64,000 nt of DNA from Aequorivita soesokkakensis (GCF_001641085.1 NZ_LXIE01000049.1:62001-126000), one strand, 5' to 3'; positions 42,205 through 51,956 are shown, numbered from the stretch's first letter. Notes: generated by a model from the letters alone, not told the origin. Program-made: numbers and translations.

Positions 42205-43230
42205 CTAATTTTCAAAACGTATACTCCAAATGCCGCGCACTTCATTTTCGCCGTAGCCTGTGGCCTTATCCATTGGGTACAACTCCTGTATTTTGGACAA
42301 GGTGAGTGTTTCCAGTTCCTTTCCGGGAGTGCCGTGGCATTTCAAGCACATGGAATTGGTAACGATGGGGTAATAAAATTCTGTTTCCTTGCCCAAATCA
42401 ACCACAATTGGGTTTACCTCGTCTCCGGCAGTCACTTGTTTTTTAAAGTTTTCAAGATACTGAAGCTCTGCGGCATTGGCTTTGTTTTTTGGATTTCTCG
42501 GTTTATCCGTAACGCGCTTAATATATGCCTTATGGACGGTAGCCATACTGTCTGTTATGGGCAAAGCCTGAACATTACAAAAGTCTAGGGCGGCAATAAC
42601 CCCGTTCTTTTGGATTTGGCTCATCAGGTTCTTCCCCAATTCGGCTTTGGTGGTCTGTGCCATTTGCATGCCGCGATCATTTACGGAAGGTTGCGTATTT
42701 GTATTTTGGTTTTTACCCATTCCTTTGCCATTGCCCATTGCGCGACCCATTCGGCCCTTCATCTGTGGTCGGTCGCCGTGCATTTGCTTGTAGTGGGCGT
42801 CAAACCATTCGGGCTCTTCTATATCGTTATCAAACATATAATCCGCAATTTGCTTGATAGTTTCCTCTGGATAGAATTGATAGGGCATCAATCCGAATTT
42901 CTTGATGGCGCCGGGCATTTTTGATTTTTCTTCGGAAGGATTCTTGGCCCACGCCACCATTGCCTCAATAAATTCTTCCTTTGAAGTTTCCTCAGAAATA
43001 TAATGCATCTTTACGGCTACCATCGGAGGGGCAATCATTGCATCTTCGGCAGTTTTTGGATTGTGGCAAACGTAACAGTTGTTTTCCATCAATTTCTTGC
43101 CGGGATGTTCCTGATTTATTTCGGTTTCAGTGTTGTCTGCATTTTCGGCAATCGCCAAATATTCGCTGCGGGGATTGGTATTGCAGGCAGTGAATAAACT
43201 GATCAAAAATAATGTGGCTAAAAGTTTCAT
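42205..43230 (-). CDS. Two-heme cytochrome c / DUF3365 lipoprotein
   Basis: 341 residues with lipobox FTAC (Cys16). An N-terminal monoheme cytochrome c domain has CYVCH (52-56) and a Met-rich stretch after GMGKN (about 155-190). The C-terminal DUF3365 (Tll0287-like) domain runs about 190-341 and has CLKCH (295-299). The two hemes suggest periplasmic electron transfer or redox sensing. It is driven by the 43258-43301 promoter with the thiol methyltransferase gene 3 bp downstream. Confidence 0.88.
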   Translation of the reverse strand: MKLLATLFLISLFTACNTNPRSEYLAIAENADNTETEINQEHPGKKLMENNCYVCHNPKTAEDAMIAPPMVAVKMHYISEETSKEEFIEAMVAWAKNPSEEKSKMPGAIKKFGLMPYQFYPEETIKQIADYMFDNDIEEPEWFDAHYKQMHGDRPQMKGRMGRAMGNGKGMGKNQNTNTQPSVNDRGMQMAQTTKAELGKNLMSQIQKNGVIAALDFCNVQALPITDSMATVHKAYIKRVTDKPRNPKNKANAAELQYLENFKKQVTAGDEVNPIVVDLGKETEFYYPIVTNSMCLKCHGTPGKELETLTLSKIQELYPMDKATGYGENEVRGIWSIRFEN

Positions 43231-43257
43231 ATTTTAAGTATAAAGTTGTGGACACTT

Positions 43258-43301
43258 CAAAAATAAAGGGAAACTTCACCCTTGACAGTAACAAAAGTTA
43301 C
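43258..43301 (-). promoter_or_regulatory. Crp/Fnr-like dyad plus TAnnTTTG box for cytochrome/methyltransferase
   Basis: A perfect GTAAC-AAAA-GTTAC at 43288-43301 is centred 33 bp from TATTTTTG (minus strand, 43265-43258). The box is 27 bp before the cytochrome start. Confidence 0.75.
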
Positions 43302-43332
43302 ACTTCAACGGTTTAAATATGTCATCTTAAAA

Positions 43333-43965
43333 CTAAAGTGCGATTATTTTAATACTATTTCGGTTAAGCTCGATTTTCCCCATGGATTCCAGCTTCTTCA
43401 ACAAACGCGACACCACCACGCGCGAGGTGTGAAGCTCATACGCAATTTCCTGATGCGTGGAATTGATCAGGGAATCATTTGTTACCTTTTTTTTGTTTTG
43501 AAGGTATTTTACCAAGCGCTCGTCCATATTGTAAAATGCAATGCTGTCAATGGTTTCGAGCATTTCGGTAAGGCGGGCATGGTAACTTTGAAAGACGAAA
43601 TTGCGCCAACTTTTATACTTGCCCGTCCACTCCTCCATTTTTTGGATGGGTATCATTATCAACGTGGTGTCGAGCTCTGCAATAGCGCGGATCTCACTTT
43701 TGGTCTGCCCCAAACAGCAGGTTAGGGTCATGGCGCAGGTATCGCCGCGCTCCAAAAAATAGAGCAGCAGTTCGTCCCCGTCATCGTCTTCCCTTAAAAT
43801 TTTTATAGCCCCCTTGAGGAGCAAGGGCATGGAACGTACGTAATCGCCAATCTCAATAAGCTTCTCGCCTTCCTTTACCTCTTTTAAAGTACCTACTTCG
43901 TTTATTTCAGCGATGAGAGCGTCTTCAAAAATATGGGTGAAATTTTCTTTTAAATCTGTGAGCAT
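43333..43965 (-). CDS. Crp/Fnr-family transcription regulator
   Basis: 210 residues from ATG 43965 (MLTDLKENF); an upstream start at 44019 adds 18 unrelated residues. A cNMP-binding-like domain covers about 20-130 (EGEKLIEIGDYVRSMPLLLK). It contains a Cys pair in TLTCCLGQTKSEIRA, conserved in Bacteroidota Fnr-like proteins and a possible redox or NO/metal site. The C-terminal HTH has STHQEIAYELHTSRVVVSRL, with VVVSR at the positions where Fnr has ETISR. This change should alter base preference and fits a GTAAC half-site. It lies directly upstream of the cytochrome operon and is the best local candidate for the dyads described here. Confidence 0.88.
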   Translation of the reverse strand: MLTDLKENFTHIFEDALIAEINEVGTLKEVKEGEKLIEIGDYVRSMPLLLKGAIKILREDDDGDELLLYFLERGDTCAMTLTCCLGQTKSEIRAIAELDTTLIMIPIQKMEEWTGKYKSWRNFVFQSYHARLTEMLETIDSIAFYNMDERLVKYLQNKKKVTNDSLINSTHQEIAYELHTSRVVVSRLLKKLESMGKIELNRNSIKIIAL

Positions 43966-44051
43966 GCGAGATGTTTTTTGGTTGGTTTTTAAATAACGAA
44001 AATACCAAATTTCAACCATATCAAATGGATCTACAGGTAGCGTTAATTTTT

Positions 44052-44399
44052 TTATTCAATAAATATTCTAAAAAAGATAATAATTAAAGCTATAAAGAAA
44101 ATAGTTGTGTAAATAAGCTTGTTGTATTTCGCCAACCAATTCGGAAGAAAAATATCGAAGTTGGCTCTGGTGGAGTCAGAATATTTTCGAGCCAAGACCG
44201 TAAGCGGACAAAACATTCTAAAAGCCAGCAAAACCAAACCTTCCATCAAAACAAGGGCTATGCAGATCCAGACCCATTTGTCAATTTTATTGGCGATGGC
44301 GGCGTACAAAAGATAGAAAATAACCACATTAAAAAACAGCCAAATAACCGTGTGCAGGCTTTTTATAAACAGCAGTCTCTTGTTTTTTGAATAGGCCAT
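44052..44399 (-). CDS. Small membrane protein, unknown function
   Basis: 115 residues with three hydrophobic segments: VIWLFFNVVIFYLLYAAIA (about 18-36), WVWICIALVLMEGLVLLAF (about 43-61) and TIFFIALIIIFFRIF near the C-terminus. A charged loop CPLTVLARKYSDSTRANFD separates the last two. The family is common in Flavobacteriia and has no assigned role. It is the third gene of the unit outer-membrane protein/DUF6544-like/this gene, 4 bp downstream of its neighbour. Confidence 0.75.
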   Translation of the reverse strand: MAYSKNKRLLFIKSLHTVIWLFFNVVIFYLLYAAIANKIDKWVWICIALVLMEGLVLLAFRMFCPLTVLARKYSDSTRANFDIFLPNWLAKYNKLIYTTIFFIALIIIFFRIFIE

Positions 44400-44403
44400 T
44401 TTC

Positions 44404-45492
44404 CTAATCTGAAATTTTCAAATTATACTGAACATCCTGTAAATTAAACTTTCCGTAAACAAAATCGCCATCGGGAAAGTGCCAAACGGCATCGGCAGCA
44501 ACGGGCAGTTTATAGCCGTTGACCGTGCCGTATTCGGTAACCGGGGTTGAAAACGGAACGTTTTGGTTGGAATTCACATCCACCCTGTCTTCTGAAATAA
44601 AATTGATCAATCGCCCACTCTCGTTGAATTTCAAAATCGCCGATACTGAAACCCCTCCATTGTGAAAAACAGCCTTTACCGAATTATTATCCAAGGTCTG
44701 CCAATCGATCCGTTTATCAATCAAGGCTGCTGGCGCAAAAAGGCACATATCGTTAAAAAAAGTGACGGTTTCGGTCTTGAACATTTCGGGTTCCGCGATA
44801 TTTACCACTGGGAAAACGGAAAGCAGTTTTATCAGCATCGATGCCTTTCCCTCTTTATACCGATGGTAACCTTGGGTGGGCAAGCCTTTGAAATTGGCCT
44901 TCATAAAAAACAAGCGCGTGGGATCTTCAAAAAAATTATACTGTTCCGAAGTGAACGCAAACCAATCCTTTCCCTTTTCGCGCATTTCGCCTTTAAAAGT
45001 GGCTCTTGCAGTTTTTATTTTAGGTTTACCGATTGCCCCGACGTATTTGAGATAGTTCTGAACTGGAATAGGAAGCTGGGCAACATCGGCTTCAGAGATT
45101 ATTTCTTCGGAAATGTTCACGCTTTCAAAAGATTGAGAAACATCATTTTTAAATTCCCTTTCAAAATTCCAGCCCGCCATTGCCAATAGGGCTACAAACA
45201 ATACAATTAAATTGGCAAGGGTGCCAAATTTGGCGTCCTGCCAATTCACAATAATCAAAACCTGCGATACTACTATCGCAGCTACGCCAATCCAAAACCA
45301 AAGTTTGTTTTTCAACAGAAATAGAATTCCTATCGTTATAAAAGTCAAAGCGACCGCGAGCCATAAAAGACCTTGCGGTTTTGAGAAATTTTGTGACAAT
45401 TGTGGAATTTCAGCAAAGTCAAAAGCCTTCAAAAAGCCCATCAAGTGAATTAGGCCGTGGAGTAAAAGAAGAATGAAGAATGCGATTTTCAT
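44404..45492 (-). CDS. DUF6544-like membrane protein
   Basis: 362 residues. Four N-terminal membrane helices (about 2-105; IAFFILLLLHGLIHLMGFL is the first) are followed by a soluble domain (about 130-362) of the DUF6544 type, recognisable by VQNYLKYVGAIGKPKIKTAR and ARATFKGEMREKGKDWFAF. The soluble half resembles lipid- or ligand-binding beta structures. No reaction is known. It lies 27 bp after the outer-membrane protein gene in the same transcription unit. Confidence 0.75.
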   Translation of the reverse strand: MKIAFFILLLLHGLIHLMGFLKAFDFAEIPQLSQNFSKPQGLLWLAVALTFITIGILFLLKNKLWFWIGVAAIVVSQVLIIVNWQDAKFGTLANLIVLFVALLAMAGWNFEREFKNDVSQSFESVNISEEIISEADVAQLPIPVQNYLKYVGAIGKPKIKTARATFKGEMREKGKDWFAFTSEQYNFFEDPTRLFFMKANFKGLPTQGYHRYKEGKASMLIKLLSVFPVVNIAEPEMFKTETVTFFNDMCLFAPAALIDKRIDWQTLDNNSVKAVFHNGGVSVSAILKFNESGRLINFISEDRVDVNSNQNVPFSTPVTEYGTVNGYKLPVAADAVWHFPDGDFVYGKFNLQDVQYNLKISD

Positions 45493-45519
45493 TTTAAAAT
45501 ACTTTTCGTGATTTCAGTC

Positions 45520-46098
45520 TTAAAAGTCCAAAGCCAAACCAATTCCAAATGAGATATAATTCAGTTTTAATTCAGTTGAAGTATTTTCAATCGTTATATC
45601 CCTAGAAAGCGAACGGTAGCGAAGCATTGGGCGCAACGCGAGATTGGGGGCAAACTCATAATCTACTCCTGCAGCAACTTGCCAACCAAATCCGTGGCCA
45701 GTGTCGGCGGTAATACTGCCACTGTTATTTTCAACTTCTATATGATTGTAAACCGCTCCAGCCCTTGCCAAGTACGAAAATGCGGAAGTACCGATAGGTT
45801 TTATGATTTGAAAACCGAATGTATATCCTGTTTCCTTGAGTGTAAGTTCCTCAGTCAAAAAATTATCATCACCCTTAAACTCGTTTAAGCCCCAACCCGC
45901 ATAAACTGCAAAATGGGGCATAATTTTATATGCGCCGGTAAGTTCGAAACCAAAGCCAATTTTAGTGTCGGTATTGCCCACGTCACCAGTGGGAAAATTA
46001 AGTCCAGGCCTAAACTCCAACGACCATTTTTCCTGTGCTTCCGCTCCAATTGAAAACAGCAGCATGTTGGCAACAAACAAAAAACTGAACTTTTTCAT
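45520..46098 (-). CDS. Outer-membrane beta-barrel protein
   Basis: 192 residues from ATG 46098 (MKKFSFLFVANMLLF, signal peptide to GAEAQE); a GTG at 46122 would precede the likely transcription start too closely. The mature part is a predicted 8-strand barrel like OmpW/OmpX (GFGFELTGAYKIMPHFAVYA, and ending YISFGIGLALDF with terminal Phe). It is the first gene of a three-gene unit and has a regulated promoter at 46124-46167. Confidence 0.85.
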   Translation of the reverse strand: MKKFSFLFVANMLLFSIGAEAQEKWSLEFRPGLNFPTGDVGNTDTKIGFGFELTGAYKIMPHFAVYAGWGLNEFKGDDNFLTEELTLKETGYTFGFQIIKPIGTSAFSYLARAGAVYNHIEVENNSGSITADTGHGFGWQVAAGVDYEFAPNLALRPMLRYRSLSRDITIENTSTELKLNYISFGIGLALDF

Positions 46099-46123
46099 AA
46101 TGTTTACGTTTTCGTGAAACACT

Positions 46124-46167
46124 CAAATTTACTTTGGATAACAGTTTTTTACTATGACGAAAATCAG
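46124..46167 (-). promoter_or_regulatory. Crp/Fnr-like dyad plus TAnnTTTG box for the barrel protein operon
   Basis: TGA-N6-TCA at 46155-46166 (imperfect arms) is centred 33 bp from TAAATTTG (minus strand, 46131-46124). Confidence 0.65.
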
Positions 46168-46199
46168 TTAATTATTGTTTATCAATAACTTGAAGCTAT

Positions 46200-48722
46200 T
46201 TAAGAAGAAGAAATAGCTGTTTTTGAAATTTGGTGGCGTTTCCACCATTTCACGATTTCAAACCACAACACACTCAACATCCCGATCCCAACACTGATGC
46301 CGAGCTGGTTTATATCAAGTGTTTCAAATTGAAAAAACTTAGTGAAGGGCGGCACAAAAAGGAGCAACAGGGTAATGCCCACGGTAATGCCCACGATGAT
46401 TGGCACCAAGTTGTTTTTATATTTGAATGTGGTAAAGATGGAGTAGATAAAAGAGCGGTTTACAAAGGTCAACACAATATTTGCGGTTATAAGTGCAGTG
46501 AAAACCATAGTACGGGTTACCGCTTCATTTGAACCGTCATTTACCGCAATCTGATAAACCGTAAGCACTCCTGCCGTAATGATTAATCCTTGGATTATAC
46601 TGGTGAAAAGTTCGCTCCAATTAAAAAAGGTGCTGGAAAAAGGCCGTGGTTTTTGGAGCATGGAATCCTTTTCCAGCGGTTCGTTTTCATAAACTATCGA
46701 GCAGGTTGGACCCATTATCAATTCCAACAAAATAACGTGTACGGGCGTGAAGATATTGGGATAAACCCAGCCCAAGACCAAAGGAATAAAAACGGTAAGG
46801 ATGATGGGAATGTGGATGGAAATGATATACTGAATAGCCTTTTTTAGGTTGGAATATATTTTTCTGCCCATCGCCACGGCGTCAACCATTTTGGAAAGAT
46901 CGTCATCTACAAGAATCAATGAAGCGGAATGCTTGGCTATCTCGGTGCCCTTCTTCCCCATTGCCACCCCGATATTTGCGGCTTTTAGCGCCGGGCCGTC
47001 GTTTACGCCATCGCCCGTCATCGCCACTATGTGGCCCTGTGCTTTCAGGGCGTTGATTATTTTAAGTTTCGCTTCGGGAAACATCCGCGCGAAAATGTTT
47101 TTTTCCGAAGTGATCTTTGCCAGTTCCGAATCGCTCAGATGCACAAGGTCATCACCCGAAATAACCTCCCCAGAGCCCCTGAAATTTACCTTTTTGGCAA
47201 TGGCCGCAGTGGTTTCGGCAATATCGCCGGTAATGATTTTAACCGCAATGCCCGCATTGTAAAAATCCTGGAATACTTTTGAAATGTTCCCTTTTGGCGG
47301 GTCGTAAAAAGCAACCAGACCCTTAAATTCAAACTTGAAATGCTGTTGCTTTTTTGGCCAGTCAGTTCCTTCAAATTTTGAAATTCCCACACCCAAAACC
47401 CGATAGCCATGGGCTGCCAAATCAGTTATTGTCTTTTTTAAAATTTCCTTTTTACTATCACTTAAATTTGAAACTGCCATCAAAGCTTCGGGCGCGCCTT
47501 TAGCAGCAATAATTCGTTTGCCCCTGTCATTTTCAAAAATATGGGTCATCATCGGGGGTTTGCCTCCCAGAGGATATTCGTGGACCATTTTGAAATTGAG
47601 CCTTTCATCCTTTTCAGTAATTGTTTCATAAAAACTGTGCAGCGATTGCTCCATGGTATCAAAAGGAATGGGCTCGCTGGCCCACATGGCAGTAATTATA
47701 AGTTCCTTTTCACTGGCGGAAAGCACTTCTTTTACCGAAGTGACCTTATCGGTTTCCAGCGTGAAAATTTTATCGAGCCGCATTTTATTCTCCGTAATCG
47801 TTCCCGTCTTGTCCACACATATTATCGTGGCACTACCCAGGGATTCCACGGTTTTCATCTGTTTTACGATTACGCCCATATTCATCAGCCGCCACGCGCC
47901 AATGGCCATAAAGGTGGTAAAGGCAACCGGGATTTCCTCCGGCAAGATGCTCATGGCAAGGGTAAGCGCCTTTAACAGGCTGTCCAAAACGTCTTCGGAA
48001 TTGTAATAATTGATGCCCCAAACCAAAAGAAAAATCACCGCTCCGGCGATTACCATCTTTTTTACAAAATTGTTTATCTGGAGCTCGAGCGTCGATTTTT
48101 CGGAAGAAATATCCTCTATGCTCTTCCCTATTTTTCCGACCTTGGTCTGGTTGCCTATCGCGGTTATTTCGGCTATGGCAAGGCCGCCCCCTACTTGGGT
48201 TCCCATATAAATCTTATTGTCGGCGGAATTTGCATCTTTTTCAACAGAAAAGGATTCCCCCGTTAAAATGGACTCATTTACCGAAAAGTCATTGGAATGG
48301 ACGATAACGCCATCGGCCACAATAGTTGACCCTTCCTCCACCATCAAAAAATCTCCCACGACGACTTCTTGGCTCATTATTTCAACCACTTCCCCATTGC
48401 GGATTACCTTGCAGTGCGGTTGGGAAAGTTCCTTTAGTTTTTCGAGTGCGTTATGGGTTTTTGCATCCTGGTAAAGTGAAATGGCAGCGACCAAAAGAAT
48501 GGCTGCGGCGAGGAAAATACCGTCACCCGTATTTCCCGTGAAAAAATAGAGCGTTGCGGCGACCAGCAGTAAAATTACCATCGGTTCCTTTACCAAGCCC
48601 TTTATAGCCTCAAGAAAGTGGTTTTTCTTTTTTGATTCAAGAACATTGCTGCCGAATTTTTTTCGTGAGGCTAAGACTTCGGAGTTGGTCAGTCCTTTTA
48701 TGTTGAAGTTAGTTATGGGCAT
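46200..48722 (-). CDS. P-type cation-transporting ATPase (Ca2+-ATPase-like)
   Basis: 840 residues with all P2-type landmarks: TGES at 154-157, PEEIP at 261-265 in TM4, the phosphorylation site CVDKTGT with Asp304, TGDGVNDGPALKAANIG in the P domain, and a C-terminal membrane block with VHVILLELIMGPTCSIVYEN. It pumps Ca2+ or another cation out of the cytoplasm using ATP; the Glu-Glu in PEEIP is a variant of the SERCA PEGL site, so the ion is not certain. Single gene with its own regulated promoter. Confidence 0.9.
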   Translation of the reverse strand: MPITNFNIKGLTNSEVLASRKKFGSNVLESKKKNHFLEAIKGLVKEPMVILLLVAATLYFFTGNTGDGIFLAAAILLVAAISLYQDAKTHNALEKLKELSQPHCKVIRNGEVVEIMSQEVVVGDFLMVEEGSTIVADGVIVHSNDFSVNESILTGESFSVEKDANSADNKIYMGTQVGGGLAIAEITAIGNQTKVGKIGKSIEDISSEKSTLELQINNFVKKMVIAGAVIFLLVWGINYYNSEDVLDSLLKALTLAMSILPEEIPVAFTTFMAIGAWRLMNMGVIVKQMKTVESLGSATIICVDKTGTITENKMRLDKIFTLETDKVTSVKEVLSASEKELIITAMWASEPIPFDTMEQSLHSFYETITEKDERLNFKMVHEYPLGGKPPMMTHIFENDRGKRIIAAKGAPEALMAVSNLSDSKKEILKKTITDLAAHGYRVLGVGISKFEGTDWPKKQQHFKFEFKGLVAFYDPPKGNISKVFQDFYNAGIAVKIITGDIAETTAAIAKKVNFRGSGEVISGDDLVHLSDSELAKITSEKNIFARMFPEAKLKIINALKAQGHIVAMTGDGVNDGPALKAANIGVAMGKKGTEIAKHSASLILVDDDLSKMVDAVAMGRKIYSNLKKAIQYIISIHIPIILTVFIPLVLGWVYPNIFTPVHVILLELIMGPTCSIVYENEPLEKDSMLQKPRPFSSTFFNWSELFTSIIQGLIITAGVLTVYQIAVNDGSNEAVTRTMVFTALITANIVLTFVNRSFIYSIFTTFKYKNNLVPIIVGITVGITLLLLFVPPFTKFFQFETLDINQLGISVGIGMLSVLWFEIVKWWKRHQISKTAISSS

Positions 48723-48747
48723 TTTTGGAACGGGCTTGGTTAATCAT

Positions 48748-48791
48748 TAAAATTATGAATTTCCCACCCATTCATTTATGATAACTATCAT
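48748..48791 (-). promoter_or_regulatory. Crp/Fnr-like dyad plus -7 box for the P-type ATPase
   Basis: A perfect ATGAT-AACT-ATCAT at 48778-48791 is centred 33 bp from TAATTTTA (minus strand, 48755-48748), which differs from TAnnTTTG only at the last base. Confidence 0.65.
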
Positions 48792-48888
48792 TTAAAAAAA
48801 GAAAAAGTCCAAAACCAGGTCTCAACGGCGCCTGTCTGCTCTCCGTAGGAAGGCAGGCTCGGCCGGACATCGATATCACTAAAAAAAA

Positions 48889-50430
48889 TTACAAAGGAAT
48901 ATTCCCGTGCTTCCTGTTTGGCCGCGGAACGTCCTTCGTTTCCAGCATTGCAAAAGCCTTCAGCAGTTTTCTGCGGGTTTCGCGGGGCTGGATTACCTCA
49001 TCGATAAATCCGCGCTGTGCGGCCTTAAAAGGATTGGCAAATTTTTCGGCATATTCTGCTTCCTTTTCCGAAAGTTTTAGTTCGGGATTTGCAGCTTCGG
49101 CGATTTCTTTTCTAAAAATAATCTCGCTGGCGCCCTTTGCGCCCATCACGGCAATTTCAGCCGTTGGCCATGCGTAATTCATATCGGCGCCAATGTGTTT
49201 ACTGTTCATTACATCGTACGCACCACCGTAAGCTTTTCGGGTAATTACTGTTACCCTTGGAACAGTTGCTTCACTTAAAGCGTAAAGCAATTTTGCTCCG
49301 TTCAGAATAATACCGTTCCATTCTTGATCAGTTCCCGGAAGAAAGCCCGGCACGTCCACCAAAACCAAAAGCGGAATGTTAAAACAATCGCAGAAACGCG
49401 TAAACCGCGCACCTTTTTTGGAACTGTCAACATCCAAAACGCCCGCGAGGCTCATCGGTTGGTTTGCAACGATGCCAATGCTTCTGCCACCCAATCGCGC
49501 AAAACCGACTATAATGTTGTCCGCGTAATCCTTATGCACTTCAAAAAAAGTATCTGCATCAATAATTCCCTTGATTACCTCGTGCATATCGTAGGGTTTG
49601 TTGGCGGAATCGGGCACGATCGTCTCCAGTTCCTCCCGATACTCATCGGCGGCTTCAAAAGGCAGTTTTTCAGTCACGGATTTGTTGTTCTGCGGAATAT
49701 AGCTGAGCAGGGTTTTAATCTGTTCCAAACATACAATATCATTCGCCGCCGTGAAATGCGTTACCCCACTTTTGGTGGCGTGCGTGCGTGCGCCGCCCAG
49801 TTCTTCGGAAGTAACGTTTTCATTGGTAACGGTTTTCACCACGTTGGGTCCCGTAACGAACATATAACTGCTGTCCTGCACCATCAAAGTGAAATCGGTC
49901 ATCGCTGGTGAATACACCGCCCCGCCGGCACAAGGCCCCATAATTGCCGAAATTTGCGGAATCACACCCGAAGCCTGCACGTTTCTGTAAAAAATATCGG
50001 CGTAGCCACCCAAAGACCGAACGCCCTCTTGAATCCGGGCGCCACCGGAATCGTTCAAGCCAATCACGGGTGCGCCAACGCTCACGGCGTGGTCCATTAT
50101 TTTACAGATTTTCTCCGCGTGGGTTTCGGAAAGGGCGCCGCCAAAAACCGTAAAATCCTGTGCAAAAACATATACCAAACGGCCGTTGATGGTGCCATAG
50201 CCTGTAACTACCCCATCGCCGTAATACACTTCCTTTTGCATATCGAAGTCTGTGGTTCTATGGGTTACGAGAATGCCCATTTCCTCAAAGGAGCCTTCGT
50301 CGAGGAGATATTCCACACGTTCGCGGGCGGTGAGTTTTTTCTTTTCGTGCTGTTTTGCAATCCGTTTTTCGCCCCCGCCTTTTTTGGCTTCGGAAAGGAT
50401 TGCTTGCAGTTTTTTATTGTTGTCGGTCAT
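48889..50430 (-). CDS. Acyl-CoA carboxylase carboxyltransferase (beta) subunit
   Basis: 513 residues from ATG 50430 ([20 protein letters not shown]); the longer frame from 50508 would translate a dispersed repeat. It matches the propionyl-/methylcrotonyl-CoA carboxylase beta family: [20 protein letters not shown], oxyanion-forming [16 protein letters not shown] and [16 protein letters not shown], and the second crotonase half with [20 protein letters not shown]. It transfers carboxyl from carboxybiotin to an acyl-CoA. Last gene of the operon BCCP-AccC-this. Confidence 0.93.
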   Translation of the reverse strand: MTDNNKKLQAILSEAKKGGGEKRIAKQHEKKKLTARERVEYLLDEGSFEEMGILVTHRTTDFDMQKEVYYGDGVVTGYGTINGRLVYVFAQDFTVFGGALSETHAEKICKIMDHAVSVGAPVIGLNDSGGARIQEGVRSLGGYADIFYRNVQASGVIPQISAIMGPCAGGAVYSPAMTDFTLMVQDSSYMFVTGPNVVKTVTNENVTSEELGGARTHATKSGVTHFTAANDIVCLEQIKTLLSYIPQNNKSVTEKLPFEAADEYREELETIVPDSANKPYDMHEVIKGIIDADTFFEVHKDYADNIIVGFARLGGRSIGIVANQPMSLAGVLDVDSSKKGARFTRFCDCFNIPLLVLVDVPGFLPGTDQEWNGIILNGAKLLYALSEATVPRVTVITRKAYGGAYDVMNSKHIGADMNYAWPTAEIAVMGAKGASEIIFRKEIAEAANPELKLSEKEAEYAEKFANPFKAAQRGFIDEVIQPRETRRKLLKAFAMLETKDVPRPNRKHGNIPL

Positions 50431-50455
50431 ATTTGTGATAATTGAAGCCTCTGCG

Positions 50456-50511
50456 AACTCTGCGCCTTTGCGGTAATAAATTGCACCGCAGAGACGCAGA
50501 GGGCGCAAAGA
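50456..50511. repeat. Dispersed repeat between carboxylase genes
   Basis: Contains CTCTGCGCCTTTGCGGT and a near-inverted CACCGCAGAGACGCAGAG copy, a sequence type widely dispersed in Bacteroidota. It lies in the 83-bp gap between the AccC and carboxyltransferase genes. Confidence 0.6.
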
Positions 50512-50513
50512 AT

Positions 50514-51956
50514 TTACTTCGGCATACGAAGCATTTGTGAATCTTTTAAATATTGTTTTAATGCGAAAAGCGCCGCCACTTTGGCTTCCTCTTCATTGAT
50601 GGCTTTCAGCTTTTCTTCGGAATAGTATTTCTTTACAAAATTGGTGTCGAAACTTCCGCTTCGGAAGGCTTCGTGTTCAAAAACGAATTTTCCAAAGGAA
50701 AGCGTGGTGCTCACGCCTTCAATATCGTATTCCGAAATGGCTTCCAGCATCCGCTGCATCGCCTCATTTCGGGTTTTTCCGTAGGTGATCAGTTTTGAAA
50801 GCATGGGGTCGTATTGGATCGGTACCTGCATTCCTTCGGTAAAACCATCGTCCACGCGGATGTTTTTTCCGCTTGGCGGACGGTACACTTCCAACTTTCC
50901 AACGCTCGGCATAAAGTTGTTCAGCGGGTCTTCGGCATACACGCGAAGTTCAAAAGCGTGGCCCATGATTTTTAAATCTTCCTGCGAAAAAGCCAATTTT
51001 TCGTTGTTTGCAACATTTATCTGCTGTTCCACCAAATCGAGTCCCGTAATTAATTCAGTAACGGGATGCTCCACCTGCAGCCGAGTGTTCATTTCGAGGA
51101 AGTAGAAATTGTGTTTGTCGTCCAAAAGAAATTCCACCGTTCCCGCGCCCACATAATCGCAGGCTTTTGCGACTTTAACAGCAGCTTCGCCCATTTGTTT
51201 ACGCAATTCCGAAGTCAAAACTGACGATGGCGCTTCTTCAACCACTTTTTGATGACGACGCTGAATACTGCATTCACGCTCAAAAAGATAAACCGTGTTT
51301 CCAAAATTATCTGCCAAAACCTGAATTTCGATATGTCGCGGTGAAGTGACAAATTTTTCAATAAAAACCGAGCCGTCCCCAAAAGCATTTTCTGCTTCGC
51401 TGATGGCGCGTTTCATTTGGTCTTCAAATTCATTGGCGTTTTCAACGATTCGCATTCCTTTTCCGCCGCCACCAGCGGACGCTTTTATGAGAATTGGGAA
51501 GCCAATTTCCTTTGCAATTTCCTTGGCAGCGGAAACATCGGTAATAGCTTCATCGGTGCCGGGAACCATCGGGATGTCGTATTTTTTTACGGCATCCTTT
51601 GCGGCGAGCTTGCTTCCCATGATGCGGATGGCGTGCGATTTTGGCCCTATAAATATCATTCCGCTTTTTTCGACACTTTCACCGAATTCCGCATTTTCAC
51701 TTAAAAATCCGTAGCCGGGATGGATGGCATCCACGTTCAATTCCTTGGCAATCTTTATAATTTTATCGCCCAAAAGATAGGATTCGTTGGAAGGCGGCGG
51801 ACCAATGCAAACGGCTTCATCCGCAAACTTTACGTGGGGCGCATTTCTATCGGCTTCGGAAAACACGGCAACCGTTTTAATGCCCATATTTCGGGCGGTC
51901 TTCATGATTCGCAAAGCAATTTCGCCTCTATTGGCAATTAATATTTTCTTAATCAT
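50514..51956 (-). CDS. accC: Biotin carboxylase subunit
   Basis: 480 residues from ATG 51956 ([17 protein letters not shown]). It has the biotin carboxylase layout: pre-ATP-grasp Rossmann part, [16 protein letters not shown], glycine-rich [13 protein letters not shown], catalytic [15 protein letters not shown], and [14 protein letters not shown]. It carboxylates biotin on the carrier protein using ATP and bicarbonate. Its start overlaps the BCCP stop by 8 nt. Confidence 0.95.
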   Translation of the reverse strand: MIKKILIANRGEIALRIMKTARNMGIKTVAVFSEADRNAPHVKFADEAVCIGPPPSNESYLLGDKIIKIAKELNVDAIHPGYGFLSENAEFGESVEKSGMIFIGPKSHAIRIMGSKLAAKDAVKKYDIPMVPGTDEAITDVSAAKEIAKEIGFPILIKASAGGGGKGMRIVENANEFEDQMKRAISEAENAFGDGSVFIEKFVTSPRHIEIQVLADNFGNTVYLFERECSIQRRHQKVVEEAPSSVLTSELRKQMGEAAVKVAKACDYVGAGTVEFLLDDKHNFYFLEMNTRLQVEHPVTELITGLDLVEQQINVANNEKLAFSQEDLKIMGHAFELRVYAEDPLNNFMPSVGKLEVYRPPSGKNIRVDDGFTEGMQVPIQYDPMLSKLITYGKTRNEAMQRMLEAISEYDIEGVSTTLSFGKFVFEHEAFRSGSFDTNFVKKYYSEEKLKAINEEEAKVAALFALKQYLKDSQMLRMPK

